Source: an uncultured Campylobacter sp.
GTDB taxonomy: Bacteria > Campylobacterota > Campylobacteria > Campylobacterales > Campylobacteraceae
Assembly (NCBI RefSeq): GCF_938045625.1
Contig: NZ_CALIAV010000041.1
Span: 1-58,411 of the forward strand
Length of the DNA: 58,411 bases
Direction of reading: 5' to 3'
In this document: piece after piece, positions 19,601 to 27,749 of the stretch
Layout: every line of letters starts with the position of its first letter
Numbering within the stretch: the stretch's first letter is position 1
Position numbers and translations under genes: made by a program
Notes under the pieces: model-generated
Database searches by the model: none
What the model saw: only the letters and a program-made list of their open reading frames with translations
Told to the model about the DNA's origin: nothing

Positions 19601-19819
19601 GCCGTTTATCTGATCTTCTATCGCGCTAGCTACGGAGTCGGCAATGGTTTGGGCGTCAGCGCCCGTGTAGGTGGCGCTAACTGAAATTTGAGGCGGGGTT
19701 AGCTTAGGATACTCCTCGATAGGAAGCCCCTTTATCGCCATCGTGCCCGCGATAACTATGATGATAGATACGACGGTGGCGAATATCGGGCGGTCAATGA
19801 AAAATTTAGAAAACATCAC
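16679..19819 (-). CDS. cmeB: RND multidrug efflux transporter CmeB
   Basis: This 1046-residue HAE1-family inner-membrane pump has twelve predicted helices and two large periplasmic loops. It begins with the family hallmark FSKFFIDRPIFATV and carries the proton-relay segment IGIVVDDAIIVIENVER, with two adjacent Asp residues in helix 4. Full family length is kept, with no frameshift. It exchanges protons for drugs and bile salts, working with CmeA and CmeC. The start overlaps the cmeA stop by 4 bp. Confidence 0.96.
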   Translation of the reverse strand: MMFSKFFIDRPIFATVVSIIIVIAGTMAIKGLPIEEYPKLTPPQISVSATYTGADAQTIADSVASAIEDQINGVENMLYMQSTSSSSGSLSINVYFKIGTSAKQATIDVNNRVQAALSRLPQEVQNMGVTVRERSGSILEVIGFTSPKMNSIEMYNYVNLNIADEVKRVNGVGDTVLIGSKEYSMRIWLKPDLLAYYKLTPSDVIAQVKIQNSQYAAGKIGEQPSDGDNPYVYSVRSDGRLKNAAQFGDIVIKSADGAVLKLKDVATVELGAASYASDSMLNGQDAIPLLIFMQNDANALATAQAVNAKLDELSKNFPAGFKHTIAYNPTEFIEVSIQEVIKTFIEAMILVIIVMYMFLRSFRATIIPMLAVPVSIIGTFGGLYAMGFSINLITLFALILAIGIVVDDAIIVIENVERILHEEKDITVKEATYKAMEEVQTPVISIVLVLSAVFIPVSFMEGFVGVIQRQFALTLVTSVCISGFVALTLTPALCGVMLKKQESKPFWFVQKFNDFFDWSTKIFTAGVATVLRHVIISLILIGVMGFATYELFKKVPSGLVPSEDKGALMVITSLPPSSNMLKTKKEVQNINQAILSNPNVEFMMSFAGYDMLAGALRENSAISFVKLKDWSERKTPDSQAGALTGPFNGMLWGSKESMSFVVNVPPIMGLSMTGGFEMYLQNKSGKTYAQIEADVKKVVAAANARPDLTSVRSTLETNYRQFKIDVDRQKAQMFGVSESEIFSAIGSTFGSYYINDFSLFGKSYRVYARGEDRFRNNPEDLRKIYVRSKGGEMIPLNSVATLTRILGPDIVDRFNLFPAAKIQGDPKPGYTSGDAIKAIQEVVEQTLNMEEYSISWAGTAYQEVSSQGTGSTAFIFGMIFVFLILAAQYERWLIPLAVITAVPFAVFGSLVAVWARGLTNDIYFQIGLLLLIGLSAKNAILIVEFAMQERLAGKSVFDAAVNAAKLRFRPIVMTSLAFTLGVFPMVISTGAGAASRHSLGTGVIGGMIAATTIAIFFIPMFYYLLEKLNNKVWDKKPSGAQEVKNV

Positions 19820-21000
19820 TTAGCCTTTTCTTGCTCGGCCTTAGGCTCTAAATTTACGCCCTTGCCAAAGCTTGCGGTTAGATCCTTATCTATCTCTACA
19901 GGCGCGCCTACGCCGATTTTTAGGAAGTTATTTAAGATGATTTTATCATTTTCGTTTAGCCCCTGGCTAACGACCGCGGCGTCTTTCGTCTGGTAGGTTA
20001 CCTTTACGTCTTTTGAGGCTACTTTGCCGTCCTCTACGACTAGTACGTAGGTCTTGACGTCGGTTTGCTGGAGCGCTAGTTGAGGGATTTTAAAGCCGTC
20101 TTTTTGATAAAATCCTCCCATCGTCACGTGGCCGAACATGCCAGGTAGCAGCTTGCCCTCGTCGTTGTTAAATTCAGCTTTGGCTAAAACGCTGCCCATG
20201 TTTGTATTTACGACGTTATCGATGAAATTTACCTTGCCGTCAAATTCGCCCGGACCTACTTTTAGCACGGCGTCCGAGTTTGTCTGCACCCAGAGGCTGC
20301 TTTCTTGCATTTTAACGCGGTTTAGGTTATCGACGTCCGAGATATAAAAATGCGCCTCGATCGGATTGATTTTGGTTAGGCGCACTAGTTGGGTCGTGTT
20401 TGCCGCAACCAGCGAGCCTACGTCTACGAGATTATCGCCCAAAACGCCGTCAAAAGGCGCGGCGATACTCGTGTAACCCAGATCTATTTTCGCGCTTTTG
20501 GCGCTGGCTTTGGAGCTTAGTAAATTTGCATTTGCGATTTCAAGCGCCGAAACGGCCGCATCGTACTCTTTTTGCGAAACGGCGTTTTTCTTATATAAAT
20601 TTGAGATTCTATTAAATTCGGTCTGAGCGTTTTTTAAATTTGCGTTTGCTACGCCGATAGCGGCCTCAAGCGCGTCGTAGCTTGCTTGGTATTTTTCGGG
20701 ATCTATTAAAAATAGCTTATCGCCTGCTTTTACGTTATCTCCCGGTTTAAAAAACTGCTTGATTATCGTGCCGCTTACTTTAGGATAGACGATTACGTCT
20801 TGCTGGCTCGTTAGAGTCGCGGCGTAGTCAAAGCTGATCGGCACGTCTGATTTTTTAGCTACGAATACGTCGACTTTTGATGGCGGCATTTGTCGTTGTT
20901 GTCCGGCTGCGGCCGCGCCTTTTTTATCGTTACCGTCAAAGCATGCCGTAAAAAGTAACGATGCTAATAATAAAACCGAGATATTTTTAAAATTTCTCAT
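19816..21000 (-). CDS. cmeA: Periplasmic adaptor CmeA
   Basis: This is a 394-residue membrane-fusion protein. A lipoprotein signal ends at LFTAC (residues 16-20). A lipoyl half-motif follows (VYPKVSGTIIKQFFKPGDNVKAG), then a helical hairpin (about 95-165) and beta-barrel domains. It links CmeB in the inner membrane to CmeC in the outer membrane. It is the first structural gene of the operon and has the CmeR-type operator in the preceding gap. Confidence 0.95.
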   Translation of the reverse strand: MRNFKNISVLLLASLLFTACFDGNDKKGAAAAGQQRQMPPSKVDVFVAKKSDVPISFDYAATLTSQQDVIVYPKVSGTIIKQFFKPGDNVKAGDKLFLIDPEKYQASYDALEAAIGVANANLKNAQTEFNRISNLYKKNAVSQKEYDAAVSALEIANANLLSSKASAKSAKIDLGYTSIAAPFDGVLGDNLVDVGSLVAANTTQLVRLTKINPIEAHFYISDVDNLNRVKMQESSLWVQTNSDAVLKVGPGEFDGKVNFIDNVVNTNMGSVLAKAEFNNDEGKLLPGMFGHVTMGGFYQKDGFKIPQLALQQTDVKTYVLVVEDGKVASKDVKVTYQTKDAAVVSQGLNENDKIILNNFLKIGVGAPVEIDKDLTASFGKGVNLEPKAEQEKAK

Positions 21001-21041
21001 AAATTTGCCTTTTGTTTCGGAGATTATTTAAATTTAGCGTT

Positions 21042-21057
21042 TGTAATGTATGTTACA
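21042..21057. promoter_or_regulatory. CmeR-type operator
   Basis: TGTAATGTATGTTACA is a near-perfect inverted repeat (TGTAA...TTACA) in the cmeR-cmeA gap, 42 bp before cmeA. As I remember it, the C. jejuni CmeR site is TGTAATAAATATTACA in the same position. CmeR binding here represses cmeABC, and bile salts relieve it. Confidence 0.85.
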
Positions 21058-21115
21058 AAACAAGTAGATAATTTTACTCTTATTTTCTTGATAAGTCAAA
21101 TTTAAGTCGTTAAAT

Positions 21116-21748
21116 TTAGTGCTTTTTGATACCGTGTAAAAAAATATTTATGCTCGTTTTTACGTGCTCTTCGCGTTCTTTTTCGTTTAGCGTTATATCC
21201 TCGTTTAGCAAGATCGCATTATAATGATAAGGCTCTCTGACGACCGCGGCAAACGCCTTAGCCGCTACGTAAGGCGAAATGTCGGGATTTAGCTGTTTTT
21301 TTATGTCTTCGCGCTCGAAAAAATCTATCAAAACTTTATCGAATTTACTTAAAATTTGCTCCAAAAACGCCTTGCCGAGCATACCGTCGTTTTTCGCGCC
21401 CTCGCTCATCATAACTCTTGAAATTAGCGTCGTTTCTTTGTCGCAGATTATGTCGAAAAATATAGAGGCGAATTTGATTAAAAAATCCTCCAATTTATGC
21501 GATAAACTCAGGTCGATTTTCTCGTCTATCTGCGTTCTAAAGTCGTCAAATCCGCGTTCTACGATAGCGCGAAAAAGACCTTCCTTGTTTTCAAAAAATT
21601 TATAAACGCTAGCCAGCGACCCGCCGCTTTTTTTGATTATATCCGTTAGACTCGTGTTTTCATAGCCTTTTTCGAGGAAAATTTCCATACCGGCTTGGAT
21701 AAATTTTTCTTTTCTTTCGGCGCTTCTTTGCGTGATTTTCCCGTTCAT
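21116..21748 (-). CDS. cmeR: TetR-family repressor CmeR
   Basis: The 210-residue protein has an N-terminal TetR HTH (AGMEIFLEKGYENTSLTDII then SGGSLASVYKFFENKEGLF, residues about 18-62) and a variable ligand-binding domain. It lies immediately upstream of cmeA on the same strand, with the palindromic operator between them, as in C. jejuni. It represses the pump operon and responds to bile compounds. Confidence 0.92.
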   Translation of the reverse strand: MNGKITQRSAERKEKFIQAGMEIFLEKGYENTSLTDIIKKSGGSLASVYKFFENKEGLFRAIVERGFDDFRTQIDEKIDLSLSHKLEDFLIKFASIFFDIICDKETTLISRVMMSEGAKNDGMLGKAFLEQILSKFDKVLIDFFEREDIKKQLNPDISPYVAAKAFAAVVREPYHYNAILLNEDITLNEKEREEHVKTSINIFLHGIKKH

Positions 21749-21807
21749 TGCATACCTTTAAAAAATTAAAATTATAATTTAAGGATTATACAATAAAAAT
21801 ATGATTT

Positions 21808-23154
21808 TTAGTCCCTCGGGTATGCAAAAATAGTCTCCCTGACGATGTTGATTTTCTCTTTTTCGTCTGCGGCATAGGCGCGTATAGTTATCTTTTCATT
21901 TGCGCTTTTACCGGCTCTAGCGGCATTTTTAGGAGCCGTTAATACGACTACGATTTTCTTCTTTTCGCCTGCGTTTAAGGCAATGTTACTTTTTGGGCGT
22001 TTTATTTTGATATCGGCATCGTTTGCGCTAACGTCAAAGTAAAACTCATGCGCCGCCGCGTCGGTATTTTCAAACAAAAACACGTAAGCGTTTTCGATCT
22101 GGCCGTCTCTATTCACCTTATACAGCTCGCTCGTGCGGTTTATGTTTAGCAGCATGTTTTCTTTTTTGGCGCTCATTAGCACGAGTGCTGCGGCGGCGAT
22201 AGCGATGGCGGCGCAGTAGCCGACGGTTTTAAAGCGCAAATACCGCACCTTTTGCTTGGTTTTTAGCGAATTTGAGCTCGTCCAGCTAATTAGACTAGGC
22301 AAATTTAGCCCCGACATCGTTTTCGTGCACGCATCGACGCACTCCAGGCAGTTTATGCACTCTAGCTGCATGCCTTTTCTGATGTCGATGTGCGTCGGGC
22401 AAATTTTCACGCAGGCCTCGCAGCCCGTGCACTCGTCTTGCGGCCCCGGCGGTTTTTTCCAGAGTTTGGTTTGTCCCTCAAAAATTTTACCGCCCCGCGT
22501 CTCGTCGTAGATGACCTGCACGCTGTCGTTATCTATCATCACGGACTGCACTCTAGCGTACGGACAGACGTAAATGCAAAAATTTTCGCCCAAAAATGCT
22601 ACGTCAAATATCAAAAACGCCGCGATAACGATCCAAGCCCCGAGTAAAATTTTATGCTCGGCAGGATTTGAAATTTGAGCCAAAAAATCCTGCGGCGGGA
22701 CGAAAAACCAGAGAAAATTTGCCGCCGCGACAAAGGCTAAAACGCTCCATATCGCGACAGCTAGCGCATTTTTGACGCCGCTTTCGGTAGGCGTTTGTTT
22801 ATTTGAAACGCTCTTGCGAATCTTTAAAATTTTAGTTTGTATAATGTCGCGGTAAATCACGCGAAATATCGTCTGCGGGCAGCTCCAGCCGCACCAGACG
22901 CGGCCGCCTAGATTCGTCATAAAAAATATAAAAATAAAAAAAATAATGAGCACGAAAGGCATCAAAAATAGCTCTTGGACGTTAAATTTGGCAAAAAGCA
23001 GATGTAGCTCGCTGCGCTCAAAGCTTAGCAGGAAAAACTGATTTCCGCCGATAGATATAAACGGTAAAACGAGCGCGGTACAGGTGATCAGGATGTAGGC
23101 GATATAGCGTTTGCTAGCAAATTTGAAATAATTTTTATACTCTTCTTTTGTCAT
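21808..23154 (-). CDS. ccoG: CcoG/RdxA-type ferredoxin membrane protein
   Basis: The 448-residue protein has about five membrane helices and an FixG/CcoG cysteine set: GRVWCGWSCPQTIF in the first cytoplasmic loop, and two 4Fe-4S motifs in DECTGCEACVKICPTHID and ECINCLECVDACTK. A C-terminal Ig-like domain follows in the periplasm. CcoG is the copper-reducing assembly factor for cbb3-type cytochrome oxidase. The position between cmeR and rpsU matches Cj0369c of C. jejuni. Confidence 0.92.
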   Translation of the reverse strand: MTKEEYKNYFKFASKRYIAYILITCTALVLPFISIGGNQFFLLSFERSELHLLFAKFNVQELFLMPFVLIIFFIFIFFMTNLGGRVWCGWSCPQTIFRVIYRDIIQTKILKIRKSVSNKQTPTESGVKNALAVAIWSVLAFVAAANFLWFFVPPQDFLAQISNPAEHKILLGAWIVIAAFLIFDVAFLGENFCIYVCPYARVQSVMIDNDSVQVIYDETRGGKIFEGQTKLWKKPPGPQDECTGCEACVKICPTHIDIRKGMQLECINCLECVDACTKTMSGLNLPSLISWTSSNSLKTKQKVRYLRFKTVGYCAAIAIAAAALVLMSAKKENMLLNINRTSELYKVNRDGQIENAYVFLFENTDAAAHEFYFDVSANDADIKIKRPKSNIALNAGEKKKIVVVLTAPKNAARAGKSANEKITIRAYAADEKEKINIVRETIFAYPRD

Positions 23155-23249
23155 AATTCATCCTGATTACAAAGTAGTGATAATTTTTATAAATTATAGA
23201 GTTAATGCTATTAATTTTTTATAAATTCTCAAATTTACTAAATTTCTGC

Positions 23250-23255
23250 TATAAT
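23250..23255 (+). promoter_or_regulatory. Extended -10 promoter of rpsU
   Basis: TGCTATAAT (23247-23255) is an extended -10 box about 35 bp before the rpsU start. No clear -35 is present, as is usual for Campylobacter sigma70 promoters. Confidence 0.65.
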
Positions 23256-23289
23256 CGCCGTCTATTTTAATTGAAAGGTGGTGAGGACG

Positions 23290-23502
23290 TTGCCTGGTAT
23301 TAAGGTACATCCTAACGAGTCTTTTGACGAAGCTTACAGAAAGTTCAAAAAGCAAACCGACAGGAACCTTGTCGTGACTGAAGTTCGCGCAAGACGCTTT
23401 TTCGAGCCTATGACCGAGATCCGCAAAAAACAAAAAATCGCGGCTCGCAAGAAAATGCTTAAACGTCTATATATGCTTAGACGCTACGAGTCGAAGCTCT
23501 AA
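23290..23502 (+). CDS. rpsU: 30S ribosomal protein S21
   Basis: The 70-residue basic protein begins PGIKVHPNESFDEAYRKFKK after the initiator Met and ends RLYMLRRYESKL, as in Campylobacter S21. It binds the 3' end of 16S rRNA and helps initiation. I place the start at TTG 23290, because conserved homology begins there and a purine-rich ribosome binding site (AGGTGGTGAGGA, 23276-23287) lies just upstream. A GTG at 23278 falls inside that site. A TTG start on a ribosomal protein is uncommon. Confidence 0.93.
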   Translation: MPGIKVHPNESFDEAYRKFKKQTDRNLVVTEVRARRFFEPMTEIRKKQKIAARKKMLKRLYMLRRYESKL

Positions 23503-23504
23503 CC

Positions 23505-23536
23505 AAAAGGGTCGCTTCGGCGGCCTTTTCTTTTTT
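23505..23536 (+). terminator. Rho-independent terminator of rpsU
   Basis: AAAAGG-GTCGC, a TTCG tetraloop, then GCGGC-CTTTT form a stem directly after the rpsU stop, followed by CTTTTTTC. Confidence 0.85.
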
Positions 23537-23611
23537 CAAACTCCCGTTTAACTCGCATCAAAGCCAAAATTTGCCATAATCTACGCCAAATTTAACGATC
23601 AAAGGAAAAAT

Positions 23612-24277
23612 ATGTCCAAAGTGCCCGTGAGCGAGGCCGCGGAAATCTTAGGCGTAACCAAGGAAGCCGTCTACAACCGCATTCGTCGCGGAACGCTAAA
23701 AACCTTTGAAAAAGACGGCGTAAAATACGTGGTTTTAGAAGGCTACGAGCCTCAAACCGCACCCAAATCAGCGCCCAAAACTTCAAAATCCGCTAAAAGC
23801 TCGGAGTCAAAAAAAGCTGCGAAAGCGGGCGAATTTGACGTGAATCAATTTCTACTCTCGCAAATTGGCGAACTAAAAGAACAAAATCAAAATTTGCAAG
23901 CCGATAAAGATAGGCTTTTTCGCGAAAAAGAGCAAATTTTGCTAAACAATAAAACCGAAATAGCTCAAATTTACCGTGAAAGAGACGAGAAGCTAAGAGG
24001 ATTTTTAAGTATGCTCGAGCGTCCGCTACTGGCTCGCCAAAATGGCGAATACGTAGCGCCCATCGACGTAGAATTTGTCGAGAGCAAGCCTGAAAACGAG
24101 GGCAAATGGACGAGCCTGGCCGAGTTTTTAAAATCGCAAAATTTAAGCGGCAAGAGCCTCAAAAAAACGCAAAATAAAATCATAAAAAATATCGGAAAAT
24201 CAAAATTTATCAAATTTAAAAAAGGCGTGATAATGGTAAAAAGTAAGAAAATTTCAAAGGAGCTAGATAAAAAATGA
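23612..24277 (+). CDS. MerR/excisionase-type HTH protein (probably DUF3972)
   Basis: The first 50 of 221 residues form a small DNA-binding helix-turn-helix (VSEAAEILGVTKEAVYNRIRRGTLKTFEKDGVKYV), like the helix that begins MerR or excisionase proteins. A low-complexity Ala/Ser/Lys linker follows, then a coiled coil (LKEQNQNLQADKDRLFREKEQ) and a basic C-terminus. I believe it belongs to the epsilonproteobacterial DUF3972 family. A regulatory or nucleoid role is inference. It overlaps the next gene by 4 bp. Confidence 0.8.
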   Translation: MSKVPVSEAAEILGVTKEAVYNRIRRGTLKTFEKDGVKYVVLEGYEPQTAPKSAPKTSKSAKSSESKKAAKAGEFDVNQFLLSQIGELKEQNQNLQADKDRLFREKEQILLNNKTEIAQIYRERDEKLRGFLSMLERPLLARQNGEYVAPIDVEFVESKPENEGKWTSLAEFLKSQNLSGKSLKKTQNKIIKNIGKSKFIKFKKGVIMVKSKKISKELDKK

Positions 24278-24924
24278 GAGTTTTTAAAGGCATAAAAAAA
24301 GTAGCAAGCTACGCTGCTGTGGGCGGCTTTGGCGCGGTCGTGATGGCGGGATTGGCCGGCTGCGGTAGCAGCGATAACGGCGGCGAAAGTAGCGCGCTAA
24401 ACGAAGCGGCGCAAAAAACGGGAGCCTTCGTCATCATCGAAGAAACCGCTCCGGGCAAATATAAAGTCCTAGAGGAGTACCCAAGCAGCGAAACGCGCGT
24501 CGTGCTAAAGGACATAAACGGCACCGAGCGCGTGCTAAGCAAAGAGGAGATGGATAAGCTAATCGCCGAGGAAAACGCTAAAATCGACGCCGGAACGTCA
24601 AATTTGACGAGTCCAAACGCTCAAAACGCGCAACTTTCAAGCGGCGGTATGAGCCTTGGCGAGACGCTTCTAGCCTCGGCTGCAGGCGCGATCATCGGCA
24701 GCTGGATCGGTAACAAGCTATTTAACAACCCGGGCTATCAGTCGCAGCGCCAAAGTGCGTATAAAAACCCAAGCGCCTATTCAAGGAGCGTCGATAGCTT
24801 TAACAAAGCAAAAGCTACGAGCTCGGCGGGCAAATCAAGCGGCGGAAAGAGCGGATTTTTCGGCGGGTCTAGTAGCTCAAGCTCAAAATCAAGCTCGAGC
24901 TCGAGCTCAAGTTTTGGAGGCTGA
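24274..24924 (+). CDS. UPF0323 family lipoprotein (Cj0371-like)
   Basis: The 216-residue lipoprotein has its signal ending in GLAGC. A conserved middle (EETAPGKYKVLEEYPSSETR) and a glycine-zipper-like segment (LLASAAGAIIGSWIGNKLF) follow. The tail is almost pure Ser/Gly, encoded by alternating AGC and TCA codons, so it may vary in length. It matches the position and family of Cj0371, which has been linked to motility and virulence in C. jejuni (from memory). It sits within a four-gene run up to yajQ. Confidence 0.85.
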   Translation: MRVFKGIKKVASYAAVGGFGAVVMAGLAGCGSSDNGGESSALNEAAQKTGAFVIIEETAPGKYKVLEEYPSSETRVVLKDINGTERVLSKEEMDKLIAEENAKIDAGTSNLTSPNAQNAQLSSGGMSLGETLLASAAGAIIGSWIGNKLFNNPGYQSQRQSAYKNPSAYSRSVDSFNKAKATSSAGKSSGGKSGFFGGSSSSSSKSSSSSSSSFGG

Positions 24925-24926
24925 GA

Positions 24927-26105
24927 ATGATAAATTTAAAAAAAATCAACCCGTTAAATAACGAATTTTTAGGCGAGATCGGCTTTACGTGGCACACGGA
25001 TCCGGACGGCAGCGATTACGTAGCAGACGAGCTAGTAGAGGTTAGCGAGGCGCAGGCTGAGGCGTATTATAACGCCGTAAACGAGCTATACGATATGTTC
25101 GTCGCGGCCGCCCAACACGTCATCGACAACAACCTCTACCACGAGGTCGGTATCCCGTTTAATCTCGTAGATCTCGTGCGTGAAAGCTGGGAAAACGACG
25201 TGCACTGGCACCTCTACGGCAGATTTGACCTAGCTGGCGGACTGGATGGCAAACCGATAAAACTGATCGAATTTAACGCCGATACGCCGACTGCCGTGTT
25301 TGAGACGGCGATCATCCAGTGGGCGGCGCTTAAGTTTAACCGCATGGATGAGAGCGCGCAGTTTAACGACCTTTATGACGCGCTAAAACAAAACTTCAAG
25401 CGCCTCGTGACGCTAGATGAGGAGACCGAGAGCTTTAACGAGCACTACGAGGGCTGGAAAATTTTATTTAGCTCGGTTGCGGGTAGTAGCGAGGACGAGC
25501 AGACCGTGAAGCTACTGCAATATATCGCCGAGGAGGCGGGTTTTCACACGGCGTTTGCCTACGTCGATGAGGTTGTGTTTAACGACGAAGAGGGCGTATT
25601 TTTTGACGGCGAAAACTACGAGTACTGGTTCAAGCTCGTGCCGTGGGAGGACATCGCCATAGAGGAAGGCGAGCTAGCTATCATCCTAAAAAACATAGTC
25701 CAAAATCAAAAAGCCATCATCCTAAATCCCGCATATACGCTGCTTTTCCAAAGCAAAGGCATCTTGAAAATTTTATGGGATCTATATCCGAATCACCCGC
25801 TTTTGCTGCAAGCTAGCGACAAGCCATTAGCTGGCAAAAAATGCGTGAAAAAGCCGGTTTTCGGCCGAGAGGGCGCAAACGTGAGCGTGATCGAGGCCGA
25901 TGGCAGCATTAGCTCGCAAAACGGCGGCGACTACGGACAAAACCGCGCGATCTATCAGGAATTTTATGAATTTAATAAAGACGCCGCCGGAAATAGCTAC
26001 CAAGCGGGCGTATTTTTCGCCTACGAAGCGTGCGCACTGGGATATCGCAGAGGCGGCGAAATTTTAGATAACTACTCCAAATTTGTGGGCCATTTTATCA
26101 AATAA
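24927..26105 (+). CDS. Glutathionylspermidine synthase-family ATP-grasp ligase
   Basis: This 392-residue protein corresponds to the C-terminal synthetase half of GspS. Signature stretches are DWHLYGRFDL-like HWHLYGRFDL, IEFNADTPTAVFE and KPVFGREGANVSVIE (ATP-grasp). No amidase domain is fused. Proteins of this kind are widespread without proven spermidine ligation, so the substrate is uncertain. It lies 2 bp after the lipoprotein, equivalent to Cj0372. Confidence 0.85.
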   Translation: MINLKKINPLNNEFLGEIGFTWHTDPDGSDYVADELVEVSEAQAEAYYNAVNELYDMFVAAAQHVIDNNLYHEVGIPFNLVDLVRESWENDVHWHLYGRFDLAGGLDGKPIKLIEFNADTPTAVFETAIIQWAALKFNRMDESAQFNDLYDALKQNFKRLVTLDEETESFNEHYEGWKILFSSVAGSSEDEQTVKLLQYIAEEAGFHTAFAYVDEVVFNDEEGVFFDGENYEYWFKLVPWEDIAIEEGELAIILKNIVQNQKAIILNPAYTLLFQSKGILKILWDLYPNHPLLLQASDKPLAGKKCVKKPVFGREGANVSVIEADGSISSQNGGDYGQNRAIYQEFYEFNKDAAGNSYQAGVFFAYEACALGYRRGGEILDNYSKFVGHFIK

Positions 26106-26114
26106 GGACGCAAA

Positions 26115-27044
26115 ATGAAATTAGTCTGCCTCGATGCCGCGACGCTTGGAAGCGACGTAAATTTGGATGTTTTTGGGCAGTTTGGCGAGTTTGTTAGCTT
26201 TGAGACGACCGCCGCGGCCGAGCGCATAGAGCGACTAAAGGGCGCGGACGTCGTCATCACGAATAAGGTCGTCATTGACAAAGAGACGATGGATGCGTCA
26301 AATTTAAAGCTAATCTGCATAAGCGCAACCGGCATGAACAACGTCGATCTCGCGCACGCCGCAGCAAAAGGCATCGCTGTAAAAAACGCCGCGGGCTACT
26401 CCACCGCTAGCGTCGTGCAGCATACCTTTGCTTGCCTTTTTGCGCTGACTAATCGCATCAAATTTTACGATAATTACGCGCAAAGCGGCGAGTGGGCAAA
26501 GAGCGAAATTTTTACGAATCTAGACCGCAGTATCGGCGAGATAGCGGGCAAGAGCTTTGGCGTCATCGGGCTTGGCGAGATCGGCAGGGGCGTGGCGCGC
26601 ATCGCGGAGGCGTTTGGCGCGAATGTGAGCTACTACTCAACTAGCGGTGCGAACGCAAACGCCGAGTTAAAAAGGCAAAATTTAGACGAGCTTCTGGGCG
26701 GCTGTGACATCGTGAGTATCCACGCTCCACTAAATGAAAAAACGCGAAATTTGATCGGCGAGCGGGAGCTAAATTTGATGAAAGAGGGCGCTATACTGAT
26801 GAACTTCGGTCGAGGCGGTATCGTGGATGAGAGCGCCGTAGTTCGCGCGATAGACGGGCGAAATTTGCGCTTTGCCTCGGATGTGCTGGAGACCGAGCCT
26901 ATGCGCGCGGATCATGCGCTACTAAATATCAAAAACAAGGAGAATTTGATACTCACTCCGCACGTGGCGTGGGCGAGCTTTGAGGCTAGAGAGCGGCTCG
27001 TAGCGATGATCGCGGAAAATATAAAAGAATTTATGAAAGGATAA
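26115..27044 (+). CDS. D-2-hydroxyacid dehydrogenase
   Basis: The 309-residue NAD-dependent enzyme has the Rossmann motif GVIGLGEIGRGVARIAEAFG and the conserved active-site set: Arg in NFGRGGIVDE, Glu near LETEPM and His in LTPHVAW. The family includes lactate, glycerate and 3-phosphoglycerate dehydrogenases, and the substrate cannot be read from sequence. It is equivalent to Cj0373 by position. Confidence 0.9.
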   Translation: MKLVCLDAATLGSDVNLDVFGQFGEFVSFETTAAAERIERLKGADVVITNKVVIDKETMDASNLKLICISATGMNNVDLAHAAAKGIAVKNAAGYSTASVVQHTFACLFALTNRIKFYDNYAQSGEWAKSEIFTNLDRSIGEIAGKSFGVIGLGEIGRGVARIAEAFGANVSYYSTSGANANAELKRQNLDELLGGCDIVSIHAPLNEKTRNLIGERELNLMKEGAILMNFGRGGIVDESAVVRAIDGRNLRFASDVLETEPMRADHALLNIKNKENLILTPHVAWASFEARERLVAMIAENIKEFMKG

Positions 27045-27046
27045 AA

Positions 27047-27544
27047 ATGGCAACTGAGCATAGTTTTGATATAAGCGCGGCGGTCGATATGATGGAGGTC
27101 AAAAACGCGCTAGAGACGGCAAAAAAAGAGATCGCTGCTAGATATGATTTTAAGGGGCTTGCGGCTGAAGTAGAGCTAAACGAAAAGGAAAAAATCATCA
27201 CGCTTTTAAGCTCTAGCGACAATAAAATCGACGCGCTAAAAGACATCGTCATCTCAAAGCTCATCAAGCGAAATATCCCGCCGGTAGCCGTGACTGAAAG
27301 CAAACGCGAGAGCGCGAGTGGCGGAAATATCAAAGCGACGCTAAAGCTAAACGACACCCTAGATAGCGAAAATGCAAAGAAAATCACCAAAGCAATCAAG
27401 GACGCAAAGCTAAAAGTAGCTGCGGCGATCCGCGGCGAAGAGGTGCGCGTAAGCGGCAAAAGTATCGATGATCTGCAGGAGTGTATTAGGCTTGTGAAGG
27501 GGCTTAATTTAGAGCTACCGATTAGTTTTAAAAACTTAAAATAG
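27047..27544 (+). CDS. yajQ: YajQ/UPF0234 nucleotide-binding protein
   Basis: The 165-residue protein has the family start EHSFDISAAVDMMEVKNALE and end VRVSGKSIDDLQECI. YajQ proteins have two RNP-like domains. Some bind c-di-GMP (shown in Xanthomonas), but the role in Campylobacter is not established. It ends the rpsU-side operon and is equivalent to Cj0374. Confidence 0.93.
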   Translation: MATEHSFDISAAVDMMEVKNALETAKKEIAARYDFKGLAAEVELNEKEKIITLLSSSDNKIDALKDIVISKLIKRNIPPVAVTESKRESASGGNIKATLKLNDTLDSENAKKITKAIKDAKLKVAAAIRGEEVRVSGKSIDDLQECIRLVKGLNLELPISFKNLK

Positions 27545-27573
27545 CAGCCATTTTCGCTTCATTATGCGTCGTT

Positions 27574-27701
27574 GATTTAAATTTTCGCTTGGTCATTACC
27601 CACTCGGTAACTCCCGTCGCAAAAATTTAAATCACCTCGCCTAATTTTGCGAAACAGTCGCTTTATTTTTTTCATTCAAAATTTGACGGTTCGTCAAATT
27701 T
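27574..27701. repeat. Two inverted repeats after yajQ
   Basis: GATTTAAATTTTCGC (27574-27588) is matched in inverse by GCAAAAATTTAAATC (27619-27633) with one mismatch across a 30-bp loop. A second, perfect 10-bp hairpin AAATTTGACG-GTT-CGTCAAATTT lies at 27679-27701. Neither has a convincing U-tract, so termination is possible but not shown. Confidence 0.5.
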
Positions 27702-27749
27702 AACGTATTGAAATTTTAACTCTCAATCTAAAATAATGAAGGATAAAAA

